NCBI GenBank assembly: GCA_902575395.1
Contig: CACGRA010000005.1
Location: 1 to 38,534 of the forward strand
DNA length: 38,534 nt
Origin: an uncultured Fidelibacterota bacterium
GTDB taxonomy: Bacteria > Fidelibacterota > Marinisomatia > Marinisomatales > Marinisomataceae
Direction of reading: 5' to 3'
This document shows positions 1 through 7,903 of the stretch, piece by piece (the stretch's first letter is position 1; each line of letters opens with the position of its first letter). The translations under genes were made by a program, and so were the position numbers. Under the pieces are notes generated by a model. It saw only the letters and a list, made by a program, of their open reading frames with translations, made no database searches and had not been told where the DNA came from.

Positions 1-113
1 CAGAGGAAGCACCTGCAGAAGAAGAAGCTCCAGAAGAAGAAGAAGCTCCAGTAGAAGAAGCTCCAGTAGAAGAAGCTCCAGCTGAGGAAGCACCTGCAGA
101 AGAAAAATCTTAA
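1..113 (+). CDS. rpsP: C-terminal end of probable 30S ribosomal protein S16 (5' truncated)
   Basis: Only the last 36 codons are inside the window, read in frame from base 3 to the TAA at 111-113. They encode a tail made almost entirely of Glu, Ala, Pro and a few Val, in units like EEAPA or EEAPV, ending in EEKS. No globular part of the protein is visible. I infer S16 from position: the next genes are khpA, trmD and rplS, the usual companions of rpsP, and S16 proteins of FCB-group bacteria often carry a long Glu/Ala-rich C-terminal extension. The stop codon is 27 bp before the next start. Another protein with an acidic tail cannot be excluded from the sequence shown. Confidence 0.6.
   Translation, partial: EEAPAEEEAPEEEEAPVEEAPVEEAPAEEAPAEEKS
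3..110 (+). repeat. Imperfect 15-bp tandem repeat encoding EEAP[A/V] units
   Basis: The coding strand repeats a 15-base unit of the form gct-cca-gta-gaa-gaa. There are two near-perfect adjacent copies around 48-77 and several diverged copies on either side, where gaa alternates with gag and gct with gca. The repeat stays in frame, so changes in copy number would lengthen or shorten the acidic tail without a frameshift. Confidence 0.75.
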
Positions 114-128
114 GATTTAATATATTAC

Positions 129-136
129 AAGGAGGT
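129..136 (+). promoter_or_regulatory. Strong Shine-Dalgarno sequence for khpA
   Basis: AAGGAGGT lies four bases before the GTG at 141 and is a full match to the anti-Shine-Dalgarno consensus. It supports GTG as the khpA start and shows that this genome uses canonical SD-led initiation. Confidence 0.8.
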
Positions 137-140
137 ATAG

Positions 141-380
141 GTGGAACTGTCTGATCTTATTAAATCTATTGTTATCGAATTAGTAGATAATCCTGAAGAA
201 GTTGATATCAAAGAAGTTGAAACAGATAATCAAATAATTCTTGAATTAAAAGTCGCAAAAGATGATTTTGGTAAAGTTATTGGTAAGAGTGGAAGAAATA
301 TTTCTGCAATTAGAACAGTATTATTTGCTGTTAATGCAAAAAAAGGCGGCAAAAAAGCAAGACTTGATGTTGTTGAGTAG
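141..380 (+). CDS. khpA: KH-domain RNA-binding protein KhpA
   Basis: A 79-residue single-KH-domain protein of the KhpA/YlqC family, which binds RNA and often pairs with KhpB (Jag). The GxxG loop of the KH fold is visible as GKSGRN in the stretch VIGKSGRNISAIRTV, near residues 42-47. The length is that of a minimal KH domain. The start is GTG, placed by the strong SD just upstream. It ends 2 bp before trmD. In many bacteria rpsP-khpA is followed by rimM and then trmD; here rimM is missing from that slot. Identification rests on the motif, the size and the neighbours. Confidence 0.9.
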   Translation: MELSDLIKSIVIELVDNPEEVDIKEVETDNQIILELKVAKDDFGKVIGKSGRNISAIRTVLFAVNAKKGGKKARLDVVE

Positions 381-382
381 AA

Positions 383-1081
383 ATGAATATTTATTTTATT
401 ACACCTTTTCCGGAATCAATTAAAATTCTGATTGAAAATAATATATCTAATCAAGGTATAAAGAAAAAATTAATTGATGTTAATATTGTAAATCTCAGAG
501 ATTTTTCAGATAACGAATATAAGAAAATTGACGATGAACCTTATGGTGGTGGAAGTGGTATGGTAATGATGGCTGAACCATTATTTAAAGCTATCGATTA
601 TTGTATTAAGAAGTGTATTGATAAACCAAAGATAATTTTTCCTTCACCTAAAGGTAAAATTTTAGATCATTCAACTTCAGAATCTTTAAGTAAAGAAGGT
701 TCATTAATTTTTATATGTGGTCATTACAAAGGTATAGATCAGAGAGTAATTGATAAATATGTTGATTTAGAAGTTTCTATAGGTGATTATATTATCTCAA
801 ATGGAGAACTTTCTTCTATGATTATATTTGATTCTATAGCCAGATTAGTCCCAGGAGTGCTGAATGATTTAAATTCAGCAATGACTGATTCTTTTGTTGA
901 CGATTTACTTGATGCTCCTTATTTTACGCGACCAAATGAGATTGATGGATTAAAGGTGCCAGATGTTCTATTGTCAGGTAATCACAAGTCAATTGAAGAT
1001 TGGAAGAATAATAAAAAGATTGAGGATACAAAAAATAAGAGACCCGATCTTTGGAAGAAATATAAAGAAAAGAAAAAATGA
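383..1081 (+). CDS. trmD: tRNA (guanine-37-N1)-methyltransferase TrmD
   Basis: TrmD uses S-adenosylmethionine to methylate G37 next to the anticodon of tRNAs reading CNN and some other codons, which prevents +1 frameshifting. The 232-residue length is typical. The SPOUT-fold signatures are clear: [12 protein letters not shown] near residues 52-63, [10 protein letters not shown], and the knot loop [11 protein letters not shown], where most relatives have SGGE. The C-terminal helical domain contains [16 protein letters not shown]. It starts with ATG 2 bp after khpA, and its TGA overlaps the rplS start as ATGA, implying translational coupling. Confidence 0.97.
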   Translation: MNIYFITPFPESIKILIENNISNQGIKKKLIDVNIVNLRDFSDNEYKKIDDEPYGGGSGMVMMAEPLFKAIDYCIKKCIDKPKIIFPSPKGKILDHSTSESLSKEGSLIFICGHYKGIDQRVIDKYVDLEVSIGDYIISNGELSSMIIFDSIARLVPGVLNDLNSAMTDSFVDDLLDAPYFTRPNEIDGLKVPDVLLSGNHKSIEDWKNNKKIEDTKNKRPDLWKKYKEKKK

Positions 1082-1398
1082 GTAACGAGAATACAAATAA
1101 GATTCCAAGTTTTAAACCTGGTGATACATTATCAATTAATGTGAATGTAAAAGAAGGGAAAAAAGTCCGTCAACAGCTTTTTAAAGGAACAGTTATTGCA
1201 AGAAAAGGCTCTGGAATGAGTGAAACAATTACTGTAAGAAAGGTTTCTAATGGTGTCGGCGTTGAAAGAATATTTCCTCTTCATTCTCCTAGTATAGCTT
1301 CTATAAAAGTGGACAAGGTCAACAAAGTTAGAAGAGCTAAATTATACTATCTAAGAAATCTTTCTGGAAAAGCAGCACGATTAGCTGAAAAAAAATAA
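1078..1398 (+). CDS. rplS: 50S ribosomal protein L19
   Basis: A 106-residue large-subunit protein located near the 30S interface. It shows the family core: [14 protein letters not shown] near the N-terminus, then [17 protein letters not shown], followed by SPSIASIKV and the basic end [15 protein letters not shown]. It is slightly shorter than E. coli L19 because the N-terminal helix is shortened. The start codon overlaps the trmD stop (ATGA), so the two are probably translated together. This completes the rpsP-khpA-trmD-rplS unit. Confidence 0.97.
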   Translation: MSNENTNKIPSFKPGDTLSINVNVKEGKKVRQQLFKGTVIARKGSGMSETITVRKVSNGVGVERIFPLHSPSIASIKVDKVNKVRRAKLYYLRNLSGKAARLAEKK

Positions 1399-1415
1399 AG
1401 GACTACTAAAAAATA

Positions 1416-2219
1416 ATGTTAATTAGTATGACAGGTTTTGGTCTTGGTCATTATGAAGACAAATCCATCTCAATTGATGTAGAAATCAGATCATTTAATT
1501 CAAGATATTTTGAGTTACAAACAAGGTATTTTGATCTTTCTAGTGAAACAGAGTATAAAATTAGAAAATTTTTAAAAGATCATTTAAAACGAGGGTCTAT
1601 AACATTAAGCATTAAAATTGATTCAAAAAATCAATTCAAAATTAATAATCATAAAATCAATAACCTTCTTCAAGCTTATAAAGAAATAGAAAAGAAATAT
1701 CATATTCATTTAGATTATAATAACCTACTATCTAACAATGATTTAATTAGATTTTCCACATCAAATAAAAGTTTTGACGGCAAAATTATCAAAGCTGTTA
1801 GGATGGCGACAGAGCAAGTAATTTCAATGAGAAAAAAAGAAGGGAAGGATATCCAGAAAGAGTTTATAAAATATATTAAAATTGCCAAAAGAGATTTAAA
1901 AGCTATTGAATCTATTCACTTAAAAGAGATGCATAGATTGTCTAAAAAAAATTCAAAAAATGAATCAAAAATTGAAGAAATAGAAAAAATTAATATTATT
2001 GAAGAGATAGATAGAACAAAAAGCCATTTTAAACAGATAGAGCTTTCTATCAGTTCTAAAGAACTTTCTGGTAAAAAGATTAATTTTATACTTCAAGAGA
2101 TTAATAGAGAATCAAATACAATTTTGTCAAAATTTTTAAATAAAAGGATTGCTAAGTACGCGATTAGTCTGAAAATTCAAGCAGAAAAATTAAGGGAGCA
2201 AATAAACAATATATTATGA
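1416..2219 (+). CDS. yicC: YicC family endoribonuclease
   Basis: A 267-residue member of the YicC/YloC family, proteins that in E. coli have been reported to act as endoribonucleases. The hallmark N-terminus (MLISMTGFG, compare MIxSMTGFG) and the conserved C-terminal region are present: EEIDRTKSHFKQIE, then KKINFILQEINRESNTI and KIQAEKLREQINNI. The middle part is a Lys/Glu-rich helical stretch. It is a little shorter than the E. coli protein. Its TGA overlaps the gmk start as ATGA; yicC-gmk-rpoZ is a very common bacterial gene order. Confidence 0.9.
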   Translation: MLISMTGFGLGHYEDKSISIDVEIRSFNSRYFELQTRYFDLSSETEYKIRKFLKDHLKRGSITLSIKIDSKNQFKINNHKINNLLQAYKEIEKKYHIHLDYNNLLSNNDLIRFSTSNKSFDGKIIKAVRMATEQVISMRKKEGKDIQKEFIKYIKIAKRDLKAIESIHLKEMHRLSKKNSKNESKIEEIEKINIIEEIDRTKSHFKQIELSISSKELSGKKINFILQEINRESNTILSKFLNKRIAKYAISLKIQAEKLREQINNIL

Positions 2220-2776
2220 ATCTTCTTTTTACAATATCAGGCTCTTCGGGTTCAGGTAAAACAACTCTATTAGAGCTTTTATCTCGAGATCTCTCCATTA
2301 ACATTTCTGTATCTCATACCACTAGAGAGAAAAGAGAATATGAAATTGATGGAGTGCATTACCATTTTATAACAAAAGATGAATTTGATAGTTTGATAGC
2401 AGCTGATAAATTCATTGAATATGAAAATGTACACGGTGATTTTTACGGAACAACAAAAGATGTTATAGAAGATTTTCTAAAGGAAGGAAAGCCTCTTTTT
2501 CTAGAGCTAGATGTTAAAGGAGCATTAAATCTTAAAAAATTATATCCCAATGATACATTTTCTATATTTTTATCTGTTCCAATTGATGAATTAGAAAATA
2601 GGCTAATTAACAGGTCTTCAGAATCAGAAGATGAGATAAAGAAAAGATTGAGTAGATTTGACCAGGAAGAGAGCTTAAAAAAAGAATTTGACTATACACT
2701 TATTAATGATAATTTCGAAACCACATTTGAAGAATTAAAAAACACAGTACTTAAGAGGATTAAAAATGGCAATTGA
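2216..2776 (+). CDS. gmk: Guanylate kinase
   Basis: Phosphorylates GMP to GDP with ATP, feeding GTP and (p)ppGpp synthesis. The P-loop GSSGSGKTTL is at residues 9-18. The GMP-binding region SVSHTTREKREYEIDGVHYHF and the lid region with REEx-like Glu/Arg residues (SESEDEIKKRLSRF) follow in the expected order. At 186 residues it is slightly shorter than E. coli Gmk (207). Its end overlaps rpoZ by 11 bp and its start overlaps yicC by 4 bp. Confidence 0.96.
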   Translation: MNLLFTISGSSGSGKTTLLELLSRDLSINISVSHTTREKREYEIDGVHYHFITKDEFDSLIAADKFIEYENVHGDFYGTTKDVIEDFLKEGKPLFLELDVKGALNLKKLYPNDTFSIFLSVPIDELENRLINRSSESEDEIKKRLSRFDQEESLKKEFDYTLINDNFETTFEELKNTVLKRIKNGN

Positions 2777-3062
2777 ACCAATTTCTTTTAAAAAATTATT
2801 GAAAAAAACTGATGATATGTATGAATCTGTAGCAGTTGTTTCTAAAAGAGCAAAACAGATTTTACAAGAAAGAGTATTAAAACAGATAATCGAAGAAAAC
2901 ACCGAACTTTCAGAAGAAGAAGGTGTATTATCAGAACCGATTCATAGAGAAGATATTGATTTTGATAAAGAGGAAAAAGTTACAAGCATTGCTCTTGATG
3001 AATATCTTGAAGGAAACGTAAACTGGAAACATTCAGAAGAGTCTCTTGACGAAGAATCTTAA
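2766..3062 (+). CDS. rpoZ: DNA-directed RNA polymerase omega subunit
   Basis: A 98-residue omega subunit, which latches the C-terminal part of beta-prime and, in proteobacteria, helps form a ppGpp site. The conserved N-terminal helix is visible as DDMYESVAVVSKRAKQI near residues 16-32. The remainder is acidic and low in complexity. Omega is poorly conserved, but position directly after gmk is diagnostic in many genomes. Its start overlaps the end of gmk by 11 bp, and the ung frame begins inside its 3' end. Confidence 0.85.
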   Translation: MAIEPISFKKLLKKTDDMYESVAVVSKRAKQILQERVLKQIIEENTELSEEEGVLSEPIHREDIDFDKEEKVTSIALDEYLEGNVNWKHSEESLDEES

Positions 3063-3840
3063 TGTAAAAAAACAATATCTTTTACAAAATCAGGAATTAT
3101 TTGGATCAGATATATTCTTAGATTTAAATCAAAAATCTACATCATTTAAAAATCCAATAAAAACTTCTAAAACTGTAATAATTGATGATACTTGGTATTA
3201 TGCGCTTGAAGAGGAATTTTCAAAAGATTATTGGAAATCTCTCACAGCAGATATACATGATTTATATAAAAGAAAGACTATATATCCTCATCCTAAAAAA
3301 ATATTTAATGCCTTTGATTCCACGCCTTTAGACAAGGTTAAAGCAGTAATTATAGGACAAGATCCATATCATGGCCCTGGACAAGCTCATGGATTATGTT
3401 TTAGTGTTGAAAAAGACACTAAAATTCCTCCTTCTCTACAAAATATTTACAAAGAATTGAAGTCAGACTTAAATATTGCTATTTCCAATAGTGGAAACTT
3501 ACAGTCTTGGGCAGATCAAGGCGTCTTATTATTAAATAGAGTGCTAACGGTTGAAGCTAACAAAGCAAATTCACATAAAAATATAGGGTGGGAAATATTT
3601 ACCGAAGCAGTTATTAAGATTTTATCAAAAGATTTAAAAAATGTAGTATTTATGTTGTGGGGAAATGAAGCAAAGTCTTTTTCTTCTGTTTTGGATAAAA
3701 ATGTTCATTGTATTCTTTCAGCTTCGCATCCATCTCCATTATCCGCAAATAATGGATTTTTTGGATGTAAACATTTTTCGAAAGCTAATGATTACTTAGC
3801 AAAGCATGGTAAAGCGCCTATAAATTGGGATATATCTTAG
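3046..3840 (+). CDS. ung: Uracil-DNA glycosylase, family 1, with N-terminal extension
   Basis: Removes uracil from DNA in base excision repair. Motif A is GQDPYHGPGQAHG with catalytic Asp about residue 106; motif B is HPSPLS with His about residue 228. SWADQGVLLLNRVLTVE is also typical of family 1. The frame opens at 3022 and its only plausible start is TTG at 3046, inside the rpoZ 3' end; the SD is weak. That start gives 264 residues, roughly 40 more than E. coli Ung, as a tail containing QNQELFGSDIFLDL followed by a Lys/Ser/Thr linker. Start position is moderately certain, function very certain. Confidence 0.93.
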   Translation: MTKNLNVKKQYLLQNQELFGSDIFLDLNQKSTSFKNPIKTSKTVIIDDTWYYALEEEFSKDYWKSLTADIHDLYKRKTIYPHPKKIFNAFDSTPLDKVKAVIIGQDPYHGPGQAHGLCFSVEKDTKIPPSLQNIYKELKSDLNIAISNSGNLQSWADQGVLLLNRVLTVEANKANSHKNIGWEIFTEAVIKILSKDLKNVVFMLWGNEAKSFSSVLDKNVHCILSASHPSPLSANNGFFGCKHFSKANDYLAKHGKAPINWDIS

Positions 3841-3910
3841 CAGGAATCAATTCTGTATTAACGAATAAGCTTGTTACCACCAAAAAAGTGTATTAATGTA
3901 GTCAAATTAG

Positions 3911-3936
3911 AGCTATCAATTACAATGTTGATAGTT
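3911..3936 (+). other. Hairpin in the ung-dnaB gap
   Basis: AGCTATCAA at 3911-3919 pairs with TTGATAGTT at 3928-3936, with one G-T wobble and an 8-base loop. No T-run follows, so it is not a convincing intrinsic terminator. It directly abuts the DnaA-box sequence before dnaB. The rest of the 120-bp gap (3841-3960) is AT-rich, with a possible extra weak inverted repeat near 3841-3855 and no coding potential that I can see. Confidence 0.45.
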
Positions 3937-3945
3937 TGTGGATAA
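3937..3945 (-). promoter_or_regulatory. Perfect DnaA-box 9-mer upstream of dnaB
   Basis: The + strand reads TGTGGATAA, the exact reverse complement of the classical strong DnaA box TTATCCACA. It ends 15 bp before the dnaB ATG. The sequence match is direct; that DnaA binds here and affects dnaB expression is inference. Confidence 0.5.
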
Positions 3946-3960
3946 AATTAAGGCATAAAT

Positions 3961-5322
3961 ATGGCTGATAGTAAAAAAGAAAATAATATCAATTTACAAC
4001 CTCAATCAATTGAGGCAGAAGAAGCTGTTTTAGGAGGAATGATGATTGATGATTCTGCTGCTAATAAGGCAATAGGATTATTACGATCAAGTCATTATTT
4101 CTATAAAGATGCTCATAGAAAAATATTTGATGCAATGCTTGTTCTATCAGAAAAAAGTGATCCTATAGATACCGTTTCAGTTTCTAATGAACTAAAAAAG
4201 AAAAAATTATTAAAATCAATAGGAGGTTTATATTATTTAACAGGTCTTGTTGAAAAAGTTCCTACTGCGGCAAATATTGAGACATATGCATCTATTGTCA
4301 AAGAGAAAGGAATTTTAAGAGAACTGATATCTGCATCTCACTATATGTCAAAAAAAGCTTTTGAATCAGGCGAAGATGTAGCCACTATTCTTGATGAAGC
4401 TGAACAATCAATTTTTAGCCTTAGTCAACAAAAGGATAATCAATTATTTCAACATATAAAACCTATCCTTACTCAAGCAATTAAAAATCTTGAAATTATT
4501 ACTGCTAAAGGAGGAGGTATAGTTGGTGTTCCTTCTGGAATTGTTGATCTTGATAATGTTACTGCTGGTTTCCGTAAGAGTGATTTAATTGTTATTGCTG
4601 GTAGACCTGCTATGGGTAAGACAGCTTTTGCTTTATCAATTGCTAGAAATGCCGCATTAGAAAGCAAAGTTCCGACAGCTATTTTTAGTCTTGAAATGTC
4701 TAGTGATCAATTAGCTCAAAGATTGCTTTCCTCTGAAGCAAAAATAGATGGACAAAAAGCGAGAACAGGAAGATTGCAAACTGCAAGATGGAAAGATATT
4801 ACTATTGCTTCAGGAAAGCTTGCTGATGCTCCGCTTTTTATTGATGATACTCCAGCTTTATCAATATTAGATTTGCGTTCTAGAGCAAGAAGATTAAAGA
4901 GAGAAGAAGGGATTGAGCTTCTTATAGTGGACTACCTGCAATTAATGCAAGGACCAAAGACAGAAAATAGACAACAAGAAATTTCCAGTATAACCCAATC
5001 TTTAAAAGCACTTGCTAAAGAGCTAGATATACCTGTTATAGCGTTATCTCAGCTCTCTAGAGCTGTAGAATCAAGAACAGACAAAAGACCTGTTTTATCT
5101 GATTTACGTGAAAGCGGTGCAATTGAACAAGACGCAGACCTTGTAATATTTCTATATAGACCATGGGTATACAATGAAAAAGACGAAGATAAAGGTTTAG
5201 CATATCTTATAGTTGCAAAACAAAGAAGTGGACCAACACGAACTGTAAAGGCAACATTTATAGACACATATGCTCGATTTGAAAATTACACAGATTGGTC
5301 TGAATCTGAAAATATGAGTTAA
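3961..5322 (+). CDS. dnaB: Replicative DNA helicase DnaB
   Basis: The hexameric 5'-3' helicase of the replication fork, 453 residues. The N-terminal domain (LQPQSIEAEEAVLGGMM) is followed by a linker and the RecA-like C-terminal domain. The latter has Walker A GRPAMGKTAF at about residues 214-223, Walker B LLIVDYLQLM, and the arginine-finger region SQLSRAVESR with SDLRESGAIEQDADLV. No intein interrupts it. It starts with ATG after the only sizeable gap in the left half of the window and probably begins a new transcription unit. The rel gene follows after 2 bp. Confidence 0.98.
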   Translation: MADSKKENNINLQPQSIEAEEAVLGGMMIDDSAANKAIGLLRSSHYFYKDAHRKIFDAMLVLSEKSDPIDTVSVSNELKKKKLLKSIGGLYYLTGLVEKVPTAANIETYASIVKEKGILRELISASHYMSKKAFESGEDVATILDEAEQSIFSLSQQKDNQLFQHIKPILTQAIKNLEIITAKGGGIVGVPSGIVDLDNVTAGFRKSDLIVIAGRPAMGKTAFALSIARNAALESKVPTAIFSLEMSSDQLAQRLLSSEAKIDGQKARTGRLQTARWKDITIASGKLADAPLFIDDTPALSILDLRSRARRLKREEGIELLIVDYLQLMQGPKTENRQQEISSITQSLKALAKELDIPVIALSQLSRAVESRTDKRPVLSDLRESGAIEQDADLVIFLYRPWVYNEKDEDKGLAYLIVAKQRSGPTRTVKATFIDTYARFENYTDWSESENMS

Positions 5323-5324
5323 TT

Positions 5325-7487
5325 ATGCCTTCAGATATTATCTCTTCCAATAATAATCTGATTGATAAAAAGAGCAATGCACTTCTTTCAAGATTAAAAT
5401 CTAAGAAATCAAAGAAAATGGTTAAAAATGCTCTAGAATTTTCTATTAAGATGCATCAAAATCAAAAAAGAAAATCTGGAGAGCCCTATGTTGTTCATTG
5501 TATTGATGTTGCAAATATTTTAATCGATTGGAATATGGATATAACAACTATTGCTAGCGCACTTTTGCACGATACTGTAGAAGATACAGATGTTACAATT
5601 GAAAAAATTAGTGAATCTTTTGGTGATGATGTTGCATTCTTAGTTGATGGAGTTACAAAAGTAGATAACATCATATTTAAATCGGAAGAACACAAGCAAG
5701 CTGAAAATTTTACCAAACTTTTCCTTTCATTGGCAAAAGATTTAAGAGTAATCATCATCAAGTTTGCTGACAGGTTGAACAATATGCAAACTATCGAATA
5801 TTTATCTCCTAAAAAAAGAAAAGAAATTGCAACTGAGACAAAAGAAATTTTTGTTCCCTTGGCTCATAGGCTTGGTATGGCAAGCTTAAAATGGGATTTA
5901 GAAGATTTATCTTTAAGATGTTTAGACCCTAAAGGCTATAAAAGCATAGATAAAAAAATATCTGAATCTTCAAAGAAAAGTTCTGTTGTTATTGATAATA
6001 TTATTAAGCCTGTTAAAAAAGAATTAAAAAAATATAAGATTAAGTCAGATATTTTTGGTAGATACAAATCTATATCTTCTATTTATAGAAAAATACAATT
6101 ACAGAATAAAAAATTTGAAGATATATATGATTTATATGCTATAAGAATTATCGTTGATAAAATTGAGGATTGTTATTTAGCCTTAGGAGTTATACATAGC
6201 ATGTATACTCCTATGCAAGATCGTTTCAAAGATTTTATTGCTACTCCAAAAACTAATGGTTATCAATCTATACATACTACAGTTTTTACTAGCGATAAAA
6301 GATTGACTGAAATTCAAATTAGAACAAAAGAAATGGATAATACTGCTGAAATTGGAATTGCTGCACATTGGCTTTACAAGGGCAGTGAAGAGATGAAAGA
6401 TATAGATAATCAGGTCCCTTGGCTTAGAGATTTACTGTCTATTATGAGTGGAGAAGATTCTGAACCTGAACGTATGATGGAATTATTAAAAATTGATATG
6501 TTTGAGGATGAAATTTTTATTTTTACTCCAAAAGGAGATTTAATTAAGCTCCCAACAGGTTCTACTCCTTTAGATTTTGCATTTGCAATTCACAGCGATA
6601 TTGGATCTACTTGTGTGAGGGCTAAGGTTAATAAAAAGCTTGTACCTTTAAGCTATATTCTAACTAATGGTGACATTGTTGAAGTTGAGACAGACAAAAA
6701 CCAAAAACCAAATAGCGGTTGGTTAAATTTTGTAAAAACTTCAAGAGCTTCTCATGTAATTAACAAATATTTAAGGAATATTGAAATTGAAGAAAGCGTT
6801 AAGATAGGGAACGAAATTTTAGAAAAAGGTTTAAGAAAAGCTAAAATTTATAATCAGTTAAATGATATTAAATCTAGAATTGAAGAAATCAATTATAAAA
6901 ATTTCAATGAATTTTTATCTGATTTGGGAAGAGGTAGGATTATTTTAAAAGATGTTATTGCTCAACTGTTTCCTGATATTAGAGCTTCAAAAAATAAGAC
7001 ATCTTCCGATACAGATTTTCTAAAATCAGCAAGATCTGAATCTGAAGGAATTAATTTAGATGGAGTAAGAAATCTAGTGGTGGACTATGCAAAGTGTTGC
7101 AATCCAATTCCTGGAGACAAAGTAGTGGGTTATATTTCTAGAGGAAGAGGTTTAATTATTCATAGGCCATCTTGTAATAGCTTGTCGTCTTTATCTGGAG
7201 TCAAAGAAAGATTAGTGCCAGTTAATTGGGATATTAAGAAAGATATTTCATTTAAGACTAAGTTACACATAACATGTTTAGACAAAGCTGGAACTCTTCA
7301 TGAAATTACAGAAACAATCGCGAAAGAGAATATTAATATATTAGATGTTAAGACTGATGTTAATATAGGCGGTTCAGCTGACATATGGATTGTTTGCACT
7401 GTTAGAGATTTAAAAAGTCTTAATAATTTAATTAAATCTATTACAAAACTTAAAAATGTAGATGCAGTTGAGAGAGTTTTTTCATAA
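5325..7487 (+). CDS. Bifunctional (p)ppGpp synthetase/hydrolase (Rel/SpoT type)
   Basis: Makes and degrades the stringent-response alarmone. Order of domains in 720 residues: HD hydrolase with HDTVEDT (His82-Asp83) and FADRLNNMQT; synthetase with RFKDFIATPKTNGYQS; TGS domain (IFIFTPKGDLIKLPTGST); a Cys-containing zinc-finger region (YAKCCNPIPGDKVVGY); and a C-terminal ACT domain. The RFKD motif (residues 300-303) is the RxKD type found in bifunctional enzymes rather than the ExDD of RelA, and the HD residues are intact, so both activities are expected. It starts with ATG 2 bp after dnaB and is followed by ruvX after 2 bp. Confidence 0.95.
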   Translation: MPSDIISSNNNLIDKKSNALLSRLKSKKSKKMVKNALEFSIKMHQNQKRKSGEPYVVHCIDVANILIDWNMDITTIASALLHDTVEDTDVTIEKISESFGDDVAFLVDGVTKVDNIIFKSEEHKQAENFTKLFLSLAKDLRVIIIKFADRLNNMQTIEYLSPKKRKEIATETKEIFVPLAHRLGMASLKWDLEDLSLRCLDPKGYKSIDKKISESSKKSSVVIDNIIKPVKKELKKYKIKSDIFGRYKSISSIYRKIQLQNKKFEDIYDLYAIRIIVDKIEDCYLALGVIHSMYTPMQDRFKDFIATPKTNGYQSIHTTVFTSDKRLTEIQIRTKEMDNTAEIGIAAHWLYKGSEEMKDIDNQVPWLRDLLSIMSGEDSEPERMMELLKIDMFEDEIFIFTPKGDLIKLPTGSTPLDFAFAIHSDIGSTCVRAKVNKKLVPLSYILTNGDIVEVETDKNQKPNSGWLNFVKTSRASHVINKYLRNIEIEESVKIGNEILEKGLRKAKIYNQLNDIKSRIEEINYKNFNEFLSDLGRGRIILKDVIAQLFPDIRASKNKTSSDTDFLKSARSESEGINLDGVRNLVVDYAKCCNPIPGDKVVGYISRGRGLIIHRPSCNSLSSLSGVKERLVPVNWDIKKDISFKTKLHITCLDKAGTLHEITETIAKENINILDVKTDVNIGGSADIWIVCTVRDLKSLNNLIKSITKLKNVDAVERVFS

Positions 7488-7489
7488 TA

Positions 7490-7903
7490 ATGATGAAAGT
7501 TATTGGTATAGATTTTGGTTTATCGAAAGTGGGGTTAGCGATTTCAGATCCTTCTGGAATTATTGCACTTCCACTCAAGGTTATCCGTTATAAAAATAAA
7601 GAAGATCTTCTAAGTGAGCTAAAGGATATTTCAAAAGAAAAAAATGTGAATAAATTTGTCATTGGCTATCCTATAAGCATGAATTACAAAGAAAATGAAA
7701 TGACTAAGATTATAGATATTTTTAAACAAGATATGGAAAATATGAATTTTGAAGTTATTCTTGAAGATGAAAGGCTTTCCAGTGAATACGCCAAAAAAAT
7801 TATGATTGAACAAGATGTAAAAGTAAGCAGAAATAAAGAAATGGTTGATTTAACTGCTGCTTCAATAATTTTGCAAACCTATTTAGACAGAAATAAAAAT
7901 TAA
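7490..7903 (+). CDS. ruvX: RuvX/YqgF-type nuclease (putative Holliday junction resolvase; 16S pre-rRNA 5' processing)
   Basis: A 137-residue RNase H-fold protein. Family marks: GIDFGLSKVGLAISDP at the N-terminus with the first acidic residue, KFVIGYPISMN in the middle, LEDERLSSEYA with a conserved acidic pair, and VDLTAASIILQTYL at the C-terminus. E. coli YqgF is tied to pre-16S rRNA 5' maturation and the family is also annotated as a Holliday junction resolvase. Two adjacent ATG codons (7490 and 7493) could both serve as the start. The stop TAA overlaps the lnt start (TAATG). Confidence 0.92.
   Translation: MMKVIGIDFGLSKVGLAISDPSGIIALPLKVIRYKNKEDLLSELKDISKEKNVNKFVIGYPISMNYKENEMTKIIDIFKQDMENMNFEVILEDERLSSEYAKKIMIEQDVKVSRNKEMVDLTAASIILQTYLDRNKN

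Noticed and set aside
3911-3936. Intrinsic terminator for ung
   Set aside because: The stem is short and AT-rich and is followed by TGTGG, not a T-run.
3841-3960. Chromosomal replication origin
   Set aside because: Only one clear DnaA box was seen, there is no dnaA or dnaN nearby and no cluster of boxes or AT-rich unwinding repeat; a regulatory site is more likely.
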